64,000 nt of DNA, from positions 868,001-932,000 of the forward strand of contig OZ250142.1 in assembly GCA_965237445.1 (NCBI GenBank), read 5' to 3'. How positions within the stretch are numbered: position 1 is the stretch's first letter; each line of letters opens with the position of its first letter. Made by a program: the position numbers and the translations under genes. This document shows, piece by piece, positions 51,009 through 59,504 of this stretch. Below the pieces are notes generated by a model. That model made no database searches, was not told the origin of the DNA, and saw nothing but the letters and a program-made list of their open reading frames with translations. The stretch comes from G963668185 sp965237445. GTDB taxonomy: Bacteria; Chloroflexota; Dehalococcoidia; Lucifugimonadales; G963668185.

Positions 51009-52169
51009 ATGGCGAGTCTTGATAAGGCAGAAGTCACGGTCATCGGAGGGGGTGTATCAGGTCTAAGTACGGCCTGGTGGCTGGCTCGCAACGGGATTGA
51101 CGTTGTGCTACTGGAAAAGAGCATAGTCGGTTGGGAGGCATCGGGCCGCAACGGGGGCGGAATAGGCCACATCGGAGGCATACCCGGCACTGACGGCCTC
51201 GCCCACACAGAGGTTGCCCTGTGGCCGCAGATGGACGAATTGCTGGGCTATCCAACCGAGTGGACGCAAAGCGGATTCGCCAGGATGGCAATGAGCGAGC
51301 GGGAACTCGTATCGCTACTAAGCATGCTAGACCATGTGAGGCTTGTCGGAGGCGACCACGAGTGGATTGACGGCGACACGTTCAGGGAGTGGGTACCCAT
51401 GGCTTCGGATCAGGTGTTGGGCGGGCTTTACACGCCTACCGCGGGCCACGCCAACCCCCAGCGCACATCCCAAGCGTATGCGTGGGCACTCCAAGACCTG
51501 GGAGGTCGGATCCACCAGGACACAACTGTTACAGGGATCGACGTTGTCGCAGAGAAAGCCGCGCGCGTTCTAACGGGACGAGGCGATGTGGAAACGGACT
51601 TTGTTGTCTGTGCAGCCGGCCCGCAGACAGGCTTGGTAGCTGAGATGGCCGGCGCCTACGTCCCCGTATCTCCGGGACGTGTGGAAATCATCGTCACTGC
51701 TCCACTTCCTCCTGCGTGGCCCGGCATGATCGTAGCCAGCGGCCTATATGGGCGTCAGACTGCGCGCGGAAACCTAGCGTACGGTGGAGGAAACCAGGAG
51801 TGGATCGACGTGGAGTTGCACTCGCCCGAGAAGCCAAACACACCCTTGATTCGCAACGTCGCTCGCCGCTTGGCGGAACTCTACCCCGGCGTTGAAGACG
51901 TACCGGTCTTAAGGAGCTGGGGCGGCGTCGTGGAGCAAACACCTGACTACACGCCGATAATCGACTTCGTAGGGCAGCCCGCCAACATGATAGTGATAAC
52001 TATGTCGGGAGACGGGTTCGGCCTGTCTCCGGCAACCGGCAAGGCGGCATCCGATCTCGTACTTCATGGCGAGACCACCATCGACATTGGCGGATTGCGG
52101 ATGGGCAGATTCGCTGACGTGAAGCCCGGCTGGCGCGAGGAGCGGGGCTGGGTGCCACAGCCAGAGTAG
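51009..52169 (+). CDS. FAD-dependent oxidoreductase (DadA/glycine oxidase-like)
   Basis: A 386-residue flavoprotein of the DAO family. The dinucleotide site is VTVIGGGVSGLSTAWWLARN near residue 8, followed by VVLLEKSIVGWEASGRNGGG. The later FVVCAAGPQTGLVAEMAGAY and SWGGVVEQTPDYTPIIDFVG motifs, then SGDGFGLSPATGKAASDLVL, are typical of D-amino acid dehydrogenase and sarcosine/glycine oxidase relatives. It probably oxidises an amino acid or N-methyl amine. It is divergent from the CocE gene, with their starts about 170 bases apart. Confidence 0.88.
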   Translation: MASLDKAEVTVIGGGVSGLSTAWWLARNGIDVVLLEKSIVGWEASGRNGGGIGHIGGIPGTDGLAHTEVALWPQMDELLGYPTEWTQSGFARMAMSERELVSLLSMLDHVRLVGGDHEWIDGDTFREWVPMASDQVLGGLYTPTAGHANPQRTSQAYAWALQDLGGRIHQDTTVTGIDVVAEKAARVLTGRGDVETDFVVCAAGPQTGLVAEMAGAYVPVSPGRVEIIVTAPLPPAWPGMIVASGLYGRQTARGNLAYGGGNQEWIDVELHSPEKPNTPLIRNVARRLAELYPGVEDVPVLRSWGGVVEQTPDYTPIIDFVGQPANMIVITMSGDGFGLSPATGKAASDLVLHGETTIDIGGLRMGRFADVKPGWREERGWVPQPE

Positions 52170-52208
52170 GTGTATCGTGGACTTGAGAGAAGCAGTGCAA
52201 TAGTTGCC

Positions 52209-52284
52209 TGGTCGGGGTGACTGGACTTGAACCAGCGACCTCCTGCACCCCATGCAGGCGCGCTCCCAACTGCGCCACACCCCG
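52209..52284 (-). tRNA. tRNA-Pro (anticodon GGG)
   Basis: The reverse strand gives a 76-base tRNA with encoded CCA. The acceptor stem is CGGGGTG/CACCCCG with A discriminator, and the D-arm is GGCGCAGTTGGGAGCGC-like. The anticodon stem CCTGC/GCAGG has loop ATGGGGT, so the anticodon is GGG, and the T-arm is GCTGGTTCAAGTCCAGT. The C1-G72 pair is typical of bacterial tRNA-Pro. Confidence 0.93.
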
Positions 52285-52296
52285 ACTGCGGCTAGT

Positions 52297-53724
52297 TTAG
52301 CATAGGGTTCTGCGTCGCCATTTAAGCGCGGCAAGAGCGAAAAGCCATGCCAACATGACGGCGGCAGAGATGTCCAACATACCTGTCGCGCCGTTCGCGT
52401 GCGAGTTGCAGCCACCGCTCGCAGGCTGGACCACAACCTCCGGAGGCACCTCGCCCAAGTCCTGCCCATCGGTCATCGTCTTGGGCACCGGCTCCTCGGC
52501 TTGCGAGTCTGACTTAGGTGCCACAGGCTCGGTGGCCAGCGTATACATCTCAATGGTCGGCAGTGGCTGCACGTCCGGCCTGGAGATTCGCACCTCGGGA
52601 GCTACATACTCGGGTGCGCCCACAAAAGCGCGCCAAGAGTTGTCCAGAGCACTTAGACCGAAGCCATACACCGATTTGAGAGCATCGTCCATCGGCACGT
52701 CACGCTTGAGTTCGGACAACAGCAAGCGGATCTTATCCGGCCCGTAAGTGAAGATCATGTACGAGACGATGCTCTTCGCCTGCCCGTAGAAGATGATGAT
52801 TTCTTCAGCGTCTTCCGGCAAGCCCCGCAAATACACCACTGGCAAGAGCACGTCCGTCTCGAGCGCAAATTCCAGCGCAATATCATAGGAGAACCCAGGT
52901 GCAGGGTTGCCAAACTCTGCGAGACCTTCGTCCAGCCAAGCTGGTAAGTTGCTCACGGCCCCGTCTCCAGCCTGGTGCGTGAGAATATGCACGGCCTCGT
53001 GGCCGGCCGTGCCCAACGCCTGCCTGCCACTCCCGAGAAGCAGCAGAGTATTGAATTCCCCGAATGCTTGGCCTTCCGCGACAAGTTCGTGTCCAATCTG
53101 CCGGGTCCAGATGGGTAACGCTGCCAACATTTCCCCGTAATTGTTGTACACGGTCGCCCTTATGGGAATTAAAGGGTCTGTACCAAGTATGGGAGCCATG
53201 GTTTCCAGGGTCTGAACCACAGTGTCCAGGACAGCATTTGCCCTTCGCTTGATCGGACCGTGGTACGCAACGGTGACCGAACCTGAAGTCACTTCCTTCC
53301 ATTCAAACTTGGAATCCTCGTACACGAAGTCTTGGAAGCCAGTCTCGTGAAAGTTACCGGCGGAGTCTTTAATCTCAAAGCTCACAAGAAGCAGCGCCCC
53401 TGGTGGAATGTATCTGGGCGGGGCGATGGTCCACCAAAACAGCCTTGCATCCACAACCTTGCCACCGCCGTGATCGAGGAACTCGTACATTCCCCAACTC
53501 CGGGCCACAGATCTGATCCGAACAGCCACCGAAGTTATGGGGGCTTCGCTCTCAGCACGCAATCTGAACCGTATGCCTTGCGGAAACTCCGATGTAGCTT
53601 CCGCAAGCGTGACCTTGATCGGGCCTTCTTGCGTCTCATCTGCAGCAATCGGGTCTACATAAGCTAGGCCGGCAAGCATCAGAGCAGCGGCCAAAGAGAG
53701 GGTGACAGACAGAAACTTGTACAC
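52297..53724 (-). CDS. Membrane-anchored gluzincin metallopeptidase with GGC-TM-Arg C-terminal tag
   Basis: A 475-residue exported zinc peptidase. MYKFLSVTLSLAAALMLAGL at the start is a signal peptide. The GTG start at 53724 is used because further extension overlaps the upstream gene. A beta-rich domain (residues about 30-190) is followed by the peptidase region with TAGHEAVHILTHQAGDG (HExxH) and LPAWLDEGLAEFGN (third ligand Glu), as in peptidase MA-type gluzincins. After an acidic Pro-rich linker, the end reads ASGGCNSHANG, a hydrophobic helix and KWRRRTLC. This tripartite tail resembles sorting tags such as Synerg-CTERM or MYXO-CTERM. The substrate is unknown. Confidence 0.8.
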   Translation of the reverse strand: MYKFLSVTLSLAAALMLAGLAYVDPIAADETQEGPIKVTLAEATSEFPQGIRFRLRAESEAPITSVAVRIRSVARSWGMYEFLDHGGGKVVDARLFWWTIAPPRYIPPGALLLVSFEIKDSAGNFHETGFQDFVYEDSKFEWKEVTSGSVTVAYHGPIKRRANAVLDTVVQTLETMAPILGTDPLIPIRATVYNNYGEMLAALPIWTRQIGHELVAEGQAFGEFNTLLLLGSGRQALGTAGHEAVHILTHQAGDGAVSNLPAWLDEGLAEFGNPAPGFSYDIALEFALETDVLLPVVYLRGLPEDAEEIIIFYGQAKSIVSYMIFTYGPDKIRLLLSELKRDVPMDDALKSVYGFGLSALDNSWRAFVGAPEYVAPEVRISRPDVQPLPTIEMYTLATEPVAPKSDSQAEEPVPKTMTDGQDLGEVPPEVVVQPASGGCNSHANGATGMLDISAAVMLAWLFALAALKWRRRTLC

Positions 53725-53774
53725 ATCGACATTGTAGCCAACGATGTAGACAGTAGAGCTGACGGCGAGAGCGG

Positions 53775-54386
53775 TCAGCCGCGCTCCTGAAGCCGGCGGC
53801 GTGCATAGGCGACGCGGTACGCGGCCGTGGCCATACCTAGAGCAGCAATAGCTCCAAGGACAACTACGAGCACCATAGGCAGCCACTGGGCGGCAACTAG
53901 TGCTGCTGAAAGAGCCACTACCCGCTCCGTCCTGGTCATTACCCCTACCTCACAATCGACGTCCAGCGCCTCGGCACGGGCACGAACGTAGCTGACCATG
54001 AGGGAACCTGTGAGTGCCAGGAAGGACAATAGAACAACAAGCGATGAATCACCGAAGAGGAAGTGCACCGACACACCAAAAAGAATGGCGGCCTCGGAAA
54101 CGCGATCTACCGTAGAGTCCAGCAATGCTCCAAACGGGCCGGCCCTGCCAGTGGCCCGCGCTAGGGCACCGTCTAGCATGTCGAAGACGCCGGAAGCCAA
54201 TAGCACCAAACCCCCAGCGAGAAGGTACCCTGCACCGACTAATCCTGCCGCAGTAAGGGCAACAACAAGGCCGGCAATTGTTACCGCATCCGGAGAAACC
54301 CCAGCCCAAGTCAGTGCGCGTGCTGCGGGCCGTTCCAAGTAGACTCCCAGCGCCCTTCGAAGTGACGCCCGAACCTGGGTGCTCAC
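53775..54386 (-). CDS. CDP-alcohol phosphatidyltransferase, probable phosphatidylinositol phosphate synthase
   Basis: A 203-residue membrane enzyme with the full CDP-alcohol phosphotransferase signature DMLDGALARATGRAG and GALLDSTVDR (Dx2DGx2ARx8Gx3Dx3D). About six helices surround it. In actinobacteria the equivalent (PgsA1) couples CDP-diacylglycerol and inositol-3-phosphate to phosphatidylinositol phosphate. The neighbours, a PimA-like glycosyltransferase and inositol-phosphate synthase, support that assignment here. Start GTG 54386 overlaps the preceding TAG stop (TAGTG). A glycerophosphate acceptor (PgsA proper) is the alternative. Confidence 0.87.
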   Translation of the reverse strand: MSTQVRASLRRALGVYLERPAARALTWAGVSPDAVTIAGLVVALTAAGLVGAGYLLAGGLVLLASGVFDMLDGALARATGRAGPFGALLDSTVDRVSEAAILFGVSVHFLFGDSSLVVLLSFLALTGSLMVSYVRARAEALDVDCEVGVMTRTERVVALSAALVAAQWLPMVLVVVLGAIAALGMATAAYRVAYARRRLQERG

Positions 54387-55540
54387 TAACCTACAGCAAC
54401 GCTCCCGCGCGCCTCCATATGGACCATGTAGTGGTCCATCACGCGCTGCGCCACTCTTTCCCAGCGATAGGCTTGGACCGACTTGAGACCATTGCGGGAG
54501 AGACTTGCGCGGAGTTCCTGGTCTTGGAGCAGATGCTCAATTGCGCTAGCAAGAACAGCTTCGTTCTTGTGAGGTACCAGCACGCCATCATGTCCATCAC
54601 GGATCACGTCCGAGTACCCGTCTATGCGGCTGGCGACGATCGGAGTGCCTGAAGCCATTGCCTCCAGGAGAACAATACCGAAGCTCTCTTTTCCGGTCGC
54701 TGGAGAGCAGTAAACATCGGCTGTGCGGAAGTACCGGGCCTTGTCTTCCTCGGAGACTCCTCCAACAAACACGACGTCCTTCAGATTGCGCTCGCCAATT
54801 ATATGTTGGGAATCCATGTCGGGAGTTCCCGGACCCACTATTATCAGGCGTGTCTCGGGCCAGTCCCACTTCAACCTGGAGTAAGCCCCAAGCAAGTACT
54901 TCAAACCCTTCCTCTTATCTAGTCTTCCAAGAAAGAGAATGTTCAACTTGCCGTCTCGAAGATGATCGAACGGTCTGACGTCAGGGCCAAAGTTGTCTAC
55001 CTGAATACCATTTGGGATGATCTCGTATTCGCCGGGGAAGTTGTCGCTGATGAATCTGCAAGCGGTTCTTGAGACGGCAATACGTCCGTGGATCTTCCTG
55101 AGATAAGGCCGGGCCAGGCGTTTGCCTCCCAAGTGGTAGACCTTGTGACCACCATTGGTGTGAAACGTCCCGATGTTCACCGTCTCCGAGGCTTTGATGG
55201 TCCAAAGTGACGTGAATCCAGCGAACGGCTCGTGAAGGTGAATCAGGTCAAACGCCTCGCGCTCAAGTAAAGCCTTGATGCGCGGATACAGCCATATGGA
55301 GAGAGAGACTCGAGCAATGGACCCGCCGCTGGGGATGGGAACAGGCCGACCCATGTGTATAAAGTCTGGGTCTTCCACACTCTCTGGCATCGAGCATGGA
55401 GCAATGACCTTGACGTGGTGGCCCCAGCTTCTGAATTGATGTGCCAGATTGTTGATGTGGTCTGTTACGCCGCCTCTATATGAATGATCATACGGCGAAA
55501 CCAGCGCCAACTTCAGAGGTCTTTGAGTCTCCAAAGGCAT
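54386..55540 (-). CDS. GT4 glycosyltransferase, PimA-like
   Basis: A 384-residue GT-B enzyme resembling phosphatidylinositol mannosyltransferase PimA. The N-terminal acceptor domain has LALVSPYDHSYRGGVTDHIN and the lipid-site GRPVPIPSGGSIARVSLSI, with HLHEPFAG. The donor domain has LNILFLGRLDKRKGLKYLL, VVFVGGVSEEDKARYFRTAD and the nucleotide-sugar Glu motif KESFGIVLLEAMASGTPIVA. GGGAG precedes the ATG at 55540. Located between ino1 and the CDP-alcohol transferase, it probably glycosylates phosphatidylinositol. The sugar is inferred, not seen. Confidence 0.85.
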   Translation of the reverse strand: MPLETQRPLKLALVSPYDHSYRGGVTDHINNLAHQFRSWGHHVKVIAPCSMPESVEDPDFIHMGRPVPIPSGGSIARVSLSIWLYPRIKALLEREAFDLIHLHEPFAGFTSLWTIKASETVNIGTFHTNGGHKVYHLGGKRLARPYLRKIHGRIAVSRTACRFISDNFPGEYEIIPNGIQVDNFGPDVRPFDHLRDGKLNILFLGRLDKRKGLKYLLGAYSRLKWDWPETRLIIVGPGTPDMDSQHIIGERNLKDVVFVGGVSEEDKARYFRTADVYCSPATGKESFGIVLLEAMASGTPIVASRIDGYSDVIRDGHDGVLVPHKNEAVLASAIEHLLQDQELRASLSRNGLKSVQAYRWERVAQRVMDHYMVHMEARGSVAVG

Positions 55541-55625
55541 GCAGGCTCCCGTCCTTGCTAAGCCCTCCGCCTCCACCTAAATCTGACCCTTTCCTCCGAA
55601 CGGATGGTACCTCCGGCGCACGTCG

Positions 55626-56741
55626 CTAGGCGCCGGACACTCCGTCCTCCGCGAGGCCGAATCCTTCCTTGCCGGCAATGAAGTCTTCCACCATCTGGCG
55701 AGCCTCGGAGTCCGTGTATTGCACAGGAGGCGACTTCATAAAGTAAGCCGAAGGTCCTAGTATCGGTCCGCCAATTCCCCTGTCCTTGGCTATCTTGGCA
55801 CATCGGATCGCGTCAATGACAACGCCGGCGGAGTTCGGGCTGTCCCATACCTCGAGCTTCAGTTCCAGATTCAACGGTACGTCCCCGAAACTCTCACCCT
55901 CAAGCCTGATATACGCCCACTTGCGGTCGCTCAGCCAAGAAACGTGATCGCTTGGACCTATGTGAATATTTTCACCAGACAATACATGGTCAACCTGTGA
56001 GGTTACGGAGTTGGTCTTGGAGATCTTCTTCGAAGTGAGCCTGTCACGTTCCAGCATGTTCAGGAAGTCCGAGTTGCCCCCGAAATTCAGTTGGTATGAG
56101 TTAACCAGCTCTACTCCCCTGTCCATGAACAGCCTGGTAAGCACTCTGTGAACTATGGTCGCTCCTACCTGGGACTTGATGTCATCGCCGATGATTGGCG
56201 AGCCGGCCTCCCTGAATCTCCTCTGCCAGTAGTCGCCCTCGCCGCTCGCGATGAACACCGGGATGCAGTTCACCATTGCGCAATTTGCGGCCAGTATCTG
56301 CTCCACATACCATCTTGTGGCCTGCTCGGAACCGACTGGAAGATAGTTGATAACTACATCCACCTGCCGGTCCCTCAGGATTCCGATCACGTCATCGGTG
56401 GCGCCGGGAGCCTTCTGAATGACCTCGGACATGTACTTGCCAATACCGTCGTGGGTCATGCCGCGCTGAACTGTGACGCCCGTGTAGGGGACATCTGCAA
56501 ACTTTACGGTGTTGTTGGGCTCGGCAAGAATTGCCTCTGATAGGTCCAAACCCACTTTGTTCGCGTCGATGTCAAAGGCCGCAACAACGTTGATGTCACC
56601 GATGCCGTACTCACCCAGCACCGGGTGCATCAGGCCTGGAATATTATCGCCTGTGGTGGCGTCGGAGTACTTCTGTACACCCTGGACTAGGGACGAGGCA
56701 CAGTTGCCCACCCCTATGATTGCCACATTTATGTCAGACAA
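55626..56741 (-). CDS. ino1: myo-Inositol-3-phosphate synthase (actinobacterial type)
   Basis: A 371-residue NAD-dependent isomerase turning glucose 6-phosphate into inositol 3-phosphate. NVAIIGVGNCASSLVQGVQK is the NAD site. VDVVINYLPVGSEQATRWYV, CAMVNCIPVFIASGEGDYW, IGDDIKSQVGATIVHRVL and LNFGGNSDFLNM with the active-site Lys/Asp residues follow, then DHVSWLSDRKWAYIRLEGES. The length and motifs match the short actinobacterial/archaeal Ino1. The TTG at 56741, with GGAGG about seven bases upstream, gives the standard MSDINVAII start. It supplies inositol phosphate to the two downstream lipid genes. Confidence 0.93.
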   Translation of the reverse strand: MSDINVAIIGVGNCASSLVQGVQKYSDATTGDNIPGLMHPVLGEYGIGDINVVAAFDIDANKVGLDLSEAILAEPNNTVKFADVPYTGVTVQRGMTHDGIGKYMSEVIQKAPGATDDVIGILRDRQVDVVINYLPVGSEQATRWYVEQILAANCAMVNCIPVFIASGEGDYWQRRFREAGSPIIGDDIKSQVGATIVHRVLTRLFMDRGVELVNSYQLNFGGNSDFLNMLERDRLTSKKISKTNSVTSQVDHVLSGENIHIGPSDHVSWLSDRKWAYIRLEGESFGDVPLNLELKLEVWDSPNSAGVVIDAIRCAKIAKDRGIGGPILGPSAYFMKSPPVQYTDSEARQMVEDFIAGKEGFGLAEDGVSGA

Positions 56742-56986
56742 AAACGACCTCCGTGAATTGGTGATTCGTCCCAGTTTCAGACCGCCGAGCTTGTCCCGAT
56801 TCGGAACGCCGGTACGCACAGCAATCCGCAGTCACATGTTGAGATTTCAGCAAGGATTCTAGCATCGGCACTCCCGCACTGACAAGGAGAGCAAGTAGGC
56901 GAGCCCCTCTCCAGGCGGCGTTGTGAAGGCATTTGGGTAAGTCCAACGCAACCTAGCCGGAGCGGCCCGAATTAGCTTGAGCCCTG

Positions 56987-58180
56987 CTAGATGACGTTTG
57001 CCTCTTCGAGGTCGGCGATGGCTTTAGAATCCAGTTTGAGCAGCGAGGATAAAACCTCGTGTGTGTGCTCCCCAAGCAGTGGAGGAGGGCTGATAGCAGA
57101 CTCGCCAAGGGAGGTCTTTATCGGACAGCCTATTGTCTTGTAGTTGCCCCTGTGCACATCGTCGACTTCCATCACCATTCGGCGCTCAATGAGGTGGGGG
57201 TCGTCGAGCAGTTCGCGAGTATCCAGGACAGCGCTGCACGGAATCCCAGCGTCTGCCATGACCCTCATCACGTGCTCCTTTATGTGTCTTTGGGTCCACG
57301 CGGCGACGATGCTTTCCACTTCCTCCGGGCGGCGACTGCGCGCGGCCTGCGTGTCATATCGGCTATCTCCAATCAGGTCGGCCCGGCCCATGATGGCCAA
57401 TAGGCTGTCCCACGCCTCTCCGCCGAAAGATATTGAGACGTAATCACTTGGGCCGCCCGGGCTGCATCGATAGACCACGGATGGATTACCCCAAACCCTG
57501 TTACCTACCCTGCCAGCAGGTGCACCCGTTCCCAGTGTCTCTACCATGCGGCTCCTGAGCAGGTTCACGACCGCGTCCTGCATCGACACCTCAACGCGGC
57601 CACCCTCTCCAGTGCGGTCCCGGCGCCTCAACGCTGCAAGGATACCTATGGCACAGTGCAAACCAGCCCCGGAATCGCCGATTCCGGCGGCGGTGACCGT
57701 TGGTGGGCCATTAGGCTCTCCCTGAACGCTCATCGCACCCCCTGCAGCCTGTGCGATGTTCTCGAATGACCGCAATCCAGCTAGAGGTCCGTAACTGCCG
57801 AATCCCTTAATCGAAGCAAAGACGATTCTTTCGTTCGCAACCCTCACGTGCTCATAGTCGAGCTCCAGCCGCTCCACGACGCCAGGTCCAAGGTTTTCGA
57901 CCACTACATCCGAGACCTCTACCATGCGCAGAAACAGGTCCCGGCCGGTGTCCGAAGCGAGGTCAAGTGTAATTCCCTTCTTGCACGCGTTGAAGAGCAG
58001 GAAGTAAAAGCTATCTGAGTCTTCACGGTGGGCCAACTCATGTCGAGTCCGGTCTCCTTCCCGTGGTTCTTCCACCTTGATGACTTCAGCGCCGAGCATC
58101 CCGAGCAATTGAGTGCAAGAAGGCCCGGCCTGTACCTGCGTGAGGTCCAGAATTCTCACGTCTTCGAGTGGGCCGGACAT
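56987..58180 (-). CDS. Family III CoA-transferase (CaiB/BaiF)
   Basis: A 397-residue CoA-transferase moving CoA between carboxylates. LEDVRILDLTQVQAGPSCTQ and MLGAEVIKVEEPREGDRTRH form the N-terminal signature. The nucleophilic Asp lies in the VVNLLRSRM-preceding VEVSMQDAVVNLL region. RVGNRVWGNPSVVYRCSPGG and DYVSISFGGEAWDSLLAIMG follow. AAGGAGG precedes the ATG. Substrates range from carnitine and bile acids to oxalate and 2-methylsuccinate. With the 2-hydroxyacid dehydrogenase upstream it may act in organic-acid breakdown. Confidence 0.9.
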   Translation of the reverse strand: MSGPLEDVRILDLTQVQAGPSCTQLLGMLGAEVIKVEEPREGDRTRHELAHREDSDSFYFLLFNACKKGITLDLASDTGRDLFLRMVEVSDVVVENLGPGVVERLELDYEHVRVANERIVFASIKGFGSYGPLAGLRSFENIAQAAGGAMSVQGEPNGPPTVTAAGIGDSGAGLHCAIGILAALRRRDRTGEGGRVEVSMQDAVVNLLRSRMVETLGTGAPAGRVGNRVWGNPSVVYRCSPGGPSDYVSISFGGEAWDSLLAIMGRADLIGDSRYDTQAARSRRPEEVESIVAAWTQRHIKEHVMRVMADAGIPCSAVLDTRELLDDPHLIERRMVMEVDDVHRGNYKTIGCPIKTSLGESAISPPPLLGEHTHEVLSSLLKLDSKAIADLEEANVI

Positions 58181-58231
58181 TTCGAACCTCCTTCAGTTGA
58201 TCGGCCAACCGGCAGCGGCAGGAAACCAGCT

Positions 58232-58255
58232 GGGGCCGGTCCTCAGACCGGCCCC
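58232..58255. terminator. Perfect 10-bp GC-rich hairpin between dehydrogenase and CoA-transferase genes
   Basis: GGGGCCGGTC and GACCGGCCCC close a 4-base CTCA loop. It lies after the stop of the minus-strand hydroxyacid dehydrogenase and 52 bases before the CoA-transferase start. It may end the first transcript. No U-run follows, so it could be a processing or attenuation hairpin. Confidence 0.5.
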
Positions 58256-58313
58256 TATCAGATCAGTTCGGTGGTGTGGCTATCCCAACGGTAGCGGTGT
58301 CGTTTCCAGGATT

Positions 58314-59327
58314 CTAGCCGGACTGCCACTTGATGAGATCGGAGTCCTCAAGCACGGACGGATTGACGCAGGAGAGCGGCCAACGGCCTGACAGCACCAT
58401 GGAGATCTCCCTTCCAACACGCCTGCGGGACCCTACATCGAACCTGTTAGACGCCGACGCGACGTGGGCCGTCAACGTCACGTTCTCCATCTGCAAGAGA
58501 GGATTGTCGGGATCGGGTGGTTCTTGCTCAAACACGTCAAGCGCGGCGTGTTCAATCCAGCCTTCCTGAAGCGCCCTAATCATAGCTGCCTCGTCCACCG
58601 TTGTACCCCGACCCGTGTTAACGAAGATAGCTCGTGGCTTCATTAGCCTGAACTGCTCTTCGCCAATCAGCTTGGTCGTTCCGCCGGTTCCGGGCAGGTG
58701 GTTTGAAACAATATCGGAACGTTGGAGCAGCTCCGTCAGGCTCACCGGCTCCACGCCGTGTTGAATCATCACAGTCTCTCGCACAAACGGATCGTGGGCC
58801 AGAATCTGCAGTCCAAAGGGACGCATGAGAGGGACCACGGCCCGGGGAATGTTGCCAAACGAAATGAGGCCGAGAGTCTGCCCGAAGAGTCTGGGATATC
58901 TGTATAGTACCGGCCGCCCTTCGGACCAGCGCCCTTCACGAACGATCCTGTCCATGAGCAGTAGTCTGCGATAGGCGCCGAGAATGAGAACTGCAGTGTG
59001 CTCGGCCACTTCCTGAATGAAGGTGTCGGGACAGTTGGTGACCGGAATTCCCTTCGTGGTGGCCGCGGCAACATCCACCGAGTCCAGTCCCACGCTAGGC
59101 AGCGCGATGATCTTGCATTTCTCAAGTCTGTCGATCATCGAAGAATTGATGCTGATGCGTTTGGCGATCACGGCGTCCGCGTCGTGGGCACCCTCCAGAA
59201 AGCCCTCTTCTGACGCGCCGCTCACCTCGACAATCTCTGCTCCAGTGGCCCCCAGGGCCTCCATCTCCAGCGCGTAGTTTCCGGTTTGACCCGGAGTGCC
59301 CGGTACTATAACTTTGAACTTTGCCAC
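58314..59327 (-). CDS. D-isomer-specific 2-hydroxyacid dehydrogenase family protein
   Basis: A 337-residue NAD(P)-dependent dehydrogenase. Catalytic residues are Arg in FVNTGRGTTVDEAAM, Glu in VFEQEPPDPDNPLL and His in NVTLTAHVASASN. The cofactor site reads LGLISFGNIPRAVVPLM, with Ser and Pro where the family usually has Gly (GxGxxG), so cofactor binding may be altered. The GTG at 59327 is preceded by GGGGG at five bases. Substrates could be glycerate, lactate-like acids or phosphoglycerate. It precedes the CoA-transferase on the same strand, separated by a hairpin. Confidence 0.86.
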   Translation of the reverse strand: MAKFKVIVPGTPGQTGNYALEMEALGATGAEIVEVSGASEEGFLEGAHDADAVIAKRISINSSMIDRLEKCKIIALPSVGLDSVDVAAATTKGIPVTNCPDTFIQEVAEHTAVLILGAYRRLLLMDRIVREGRWSEGRPVLYRYPRLFGQTLGLISFGNIPRAVVPLMRPFGLQILAHDPFVRETVMIQHGVEPVSLTELLQRSDIVSNHLPGTGGTTKLIGEEQFRLMKPRAIFVNTGRGTTVDEAAMIRALQEGWIEHAALDVFEQEPPDPDNPLLQMENVTLTAHVASASNRFDVGSRRRVGREISMVLSGRWPLSCVNPSVLEDSDLIKWQSG

Positions 59328-59504
59328 GTTCACCCCCAATTTCTTACCTCTAGCACGCCGTCCGGCATACTGCCACTACCAACATCCGTCTAGGTTATGG
59401 GAAGCCTTGCGGAGTGTCCACAACCCGGCGTTTGCGCCCCAAGTAGGCGGCTGCTACCTTAAACCTGTAAGTGGACGGGGATTCCCAGATTGGACGCAGA
59501 AGAA

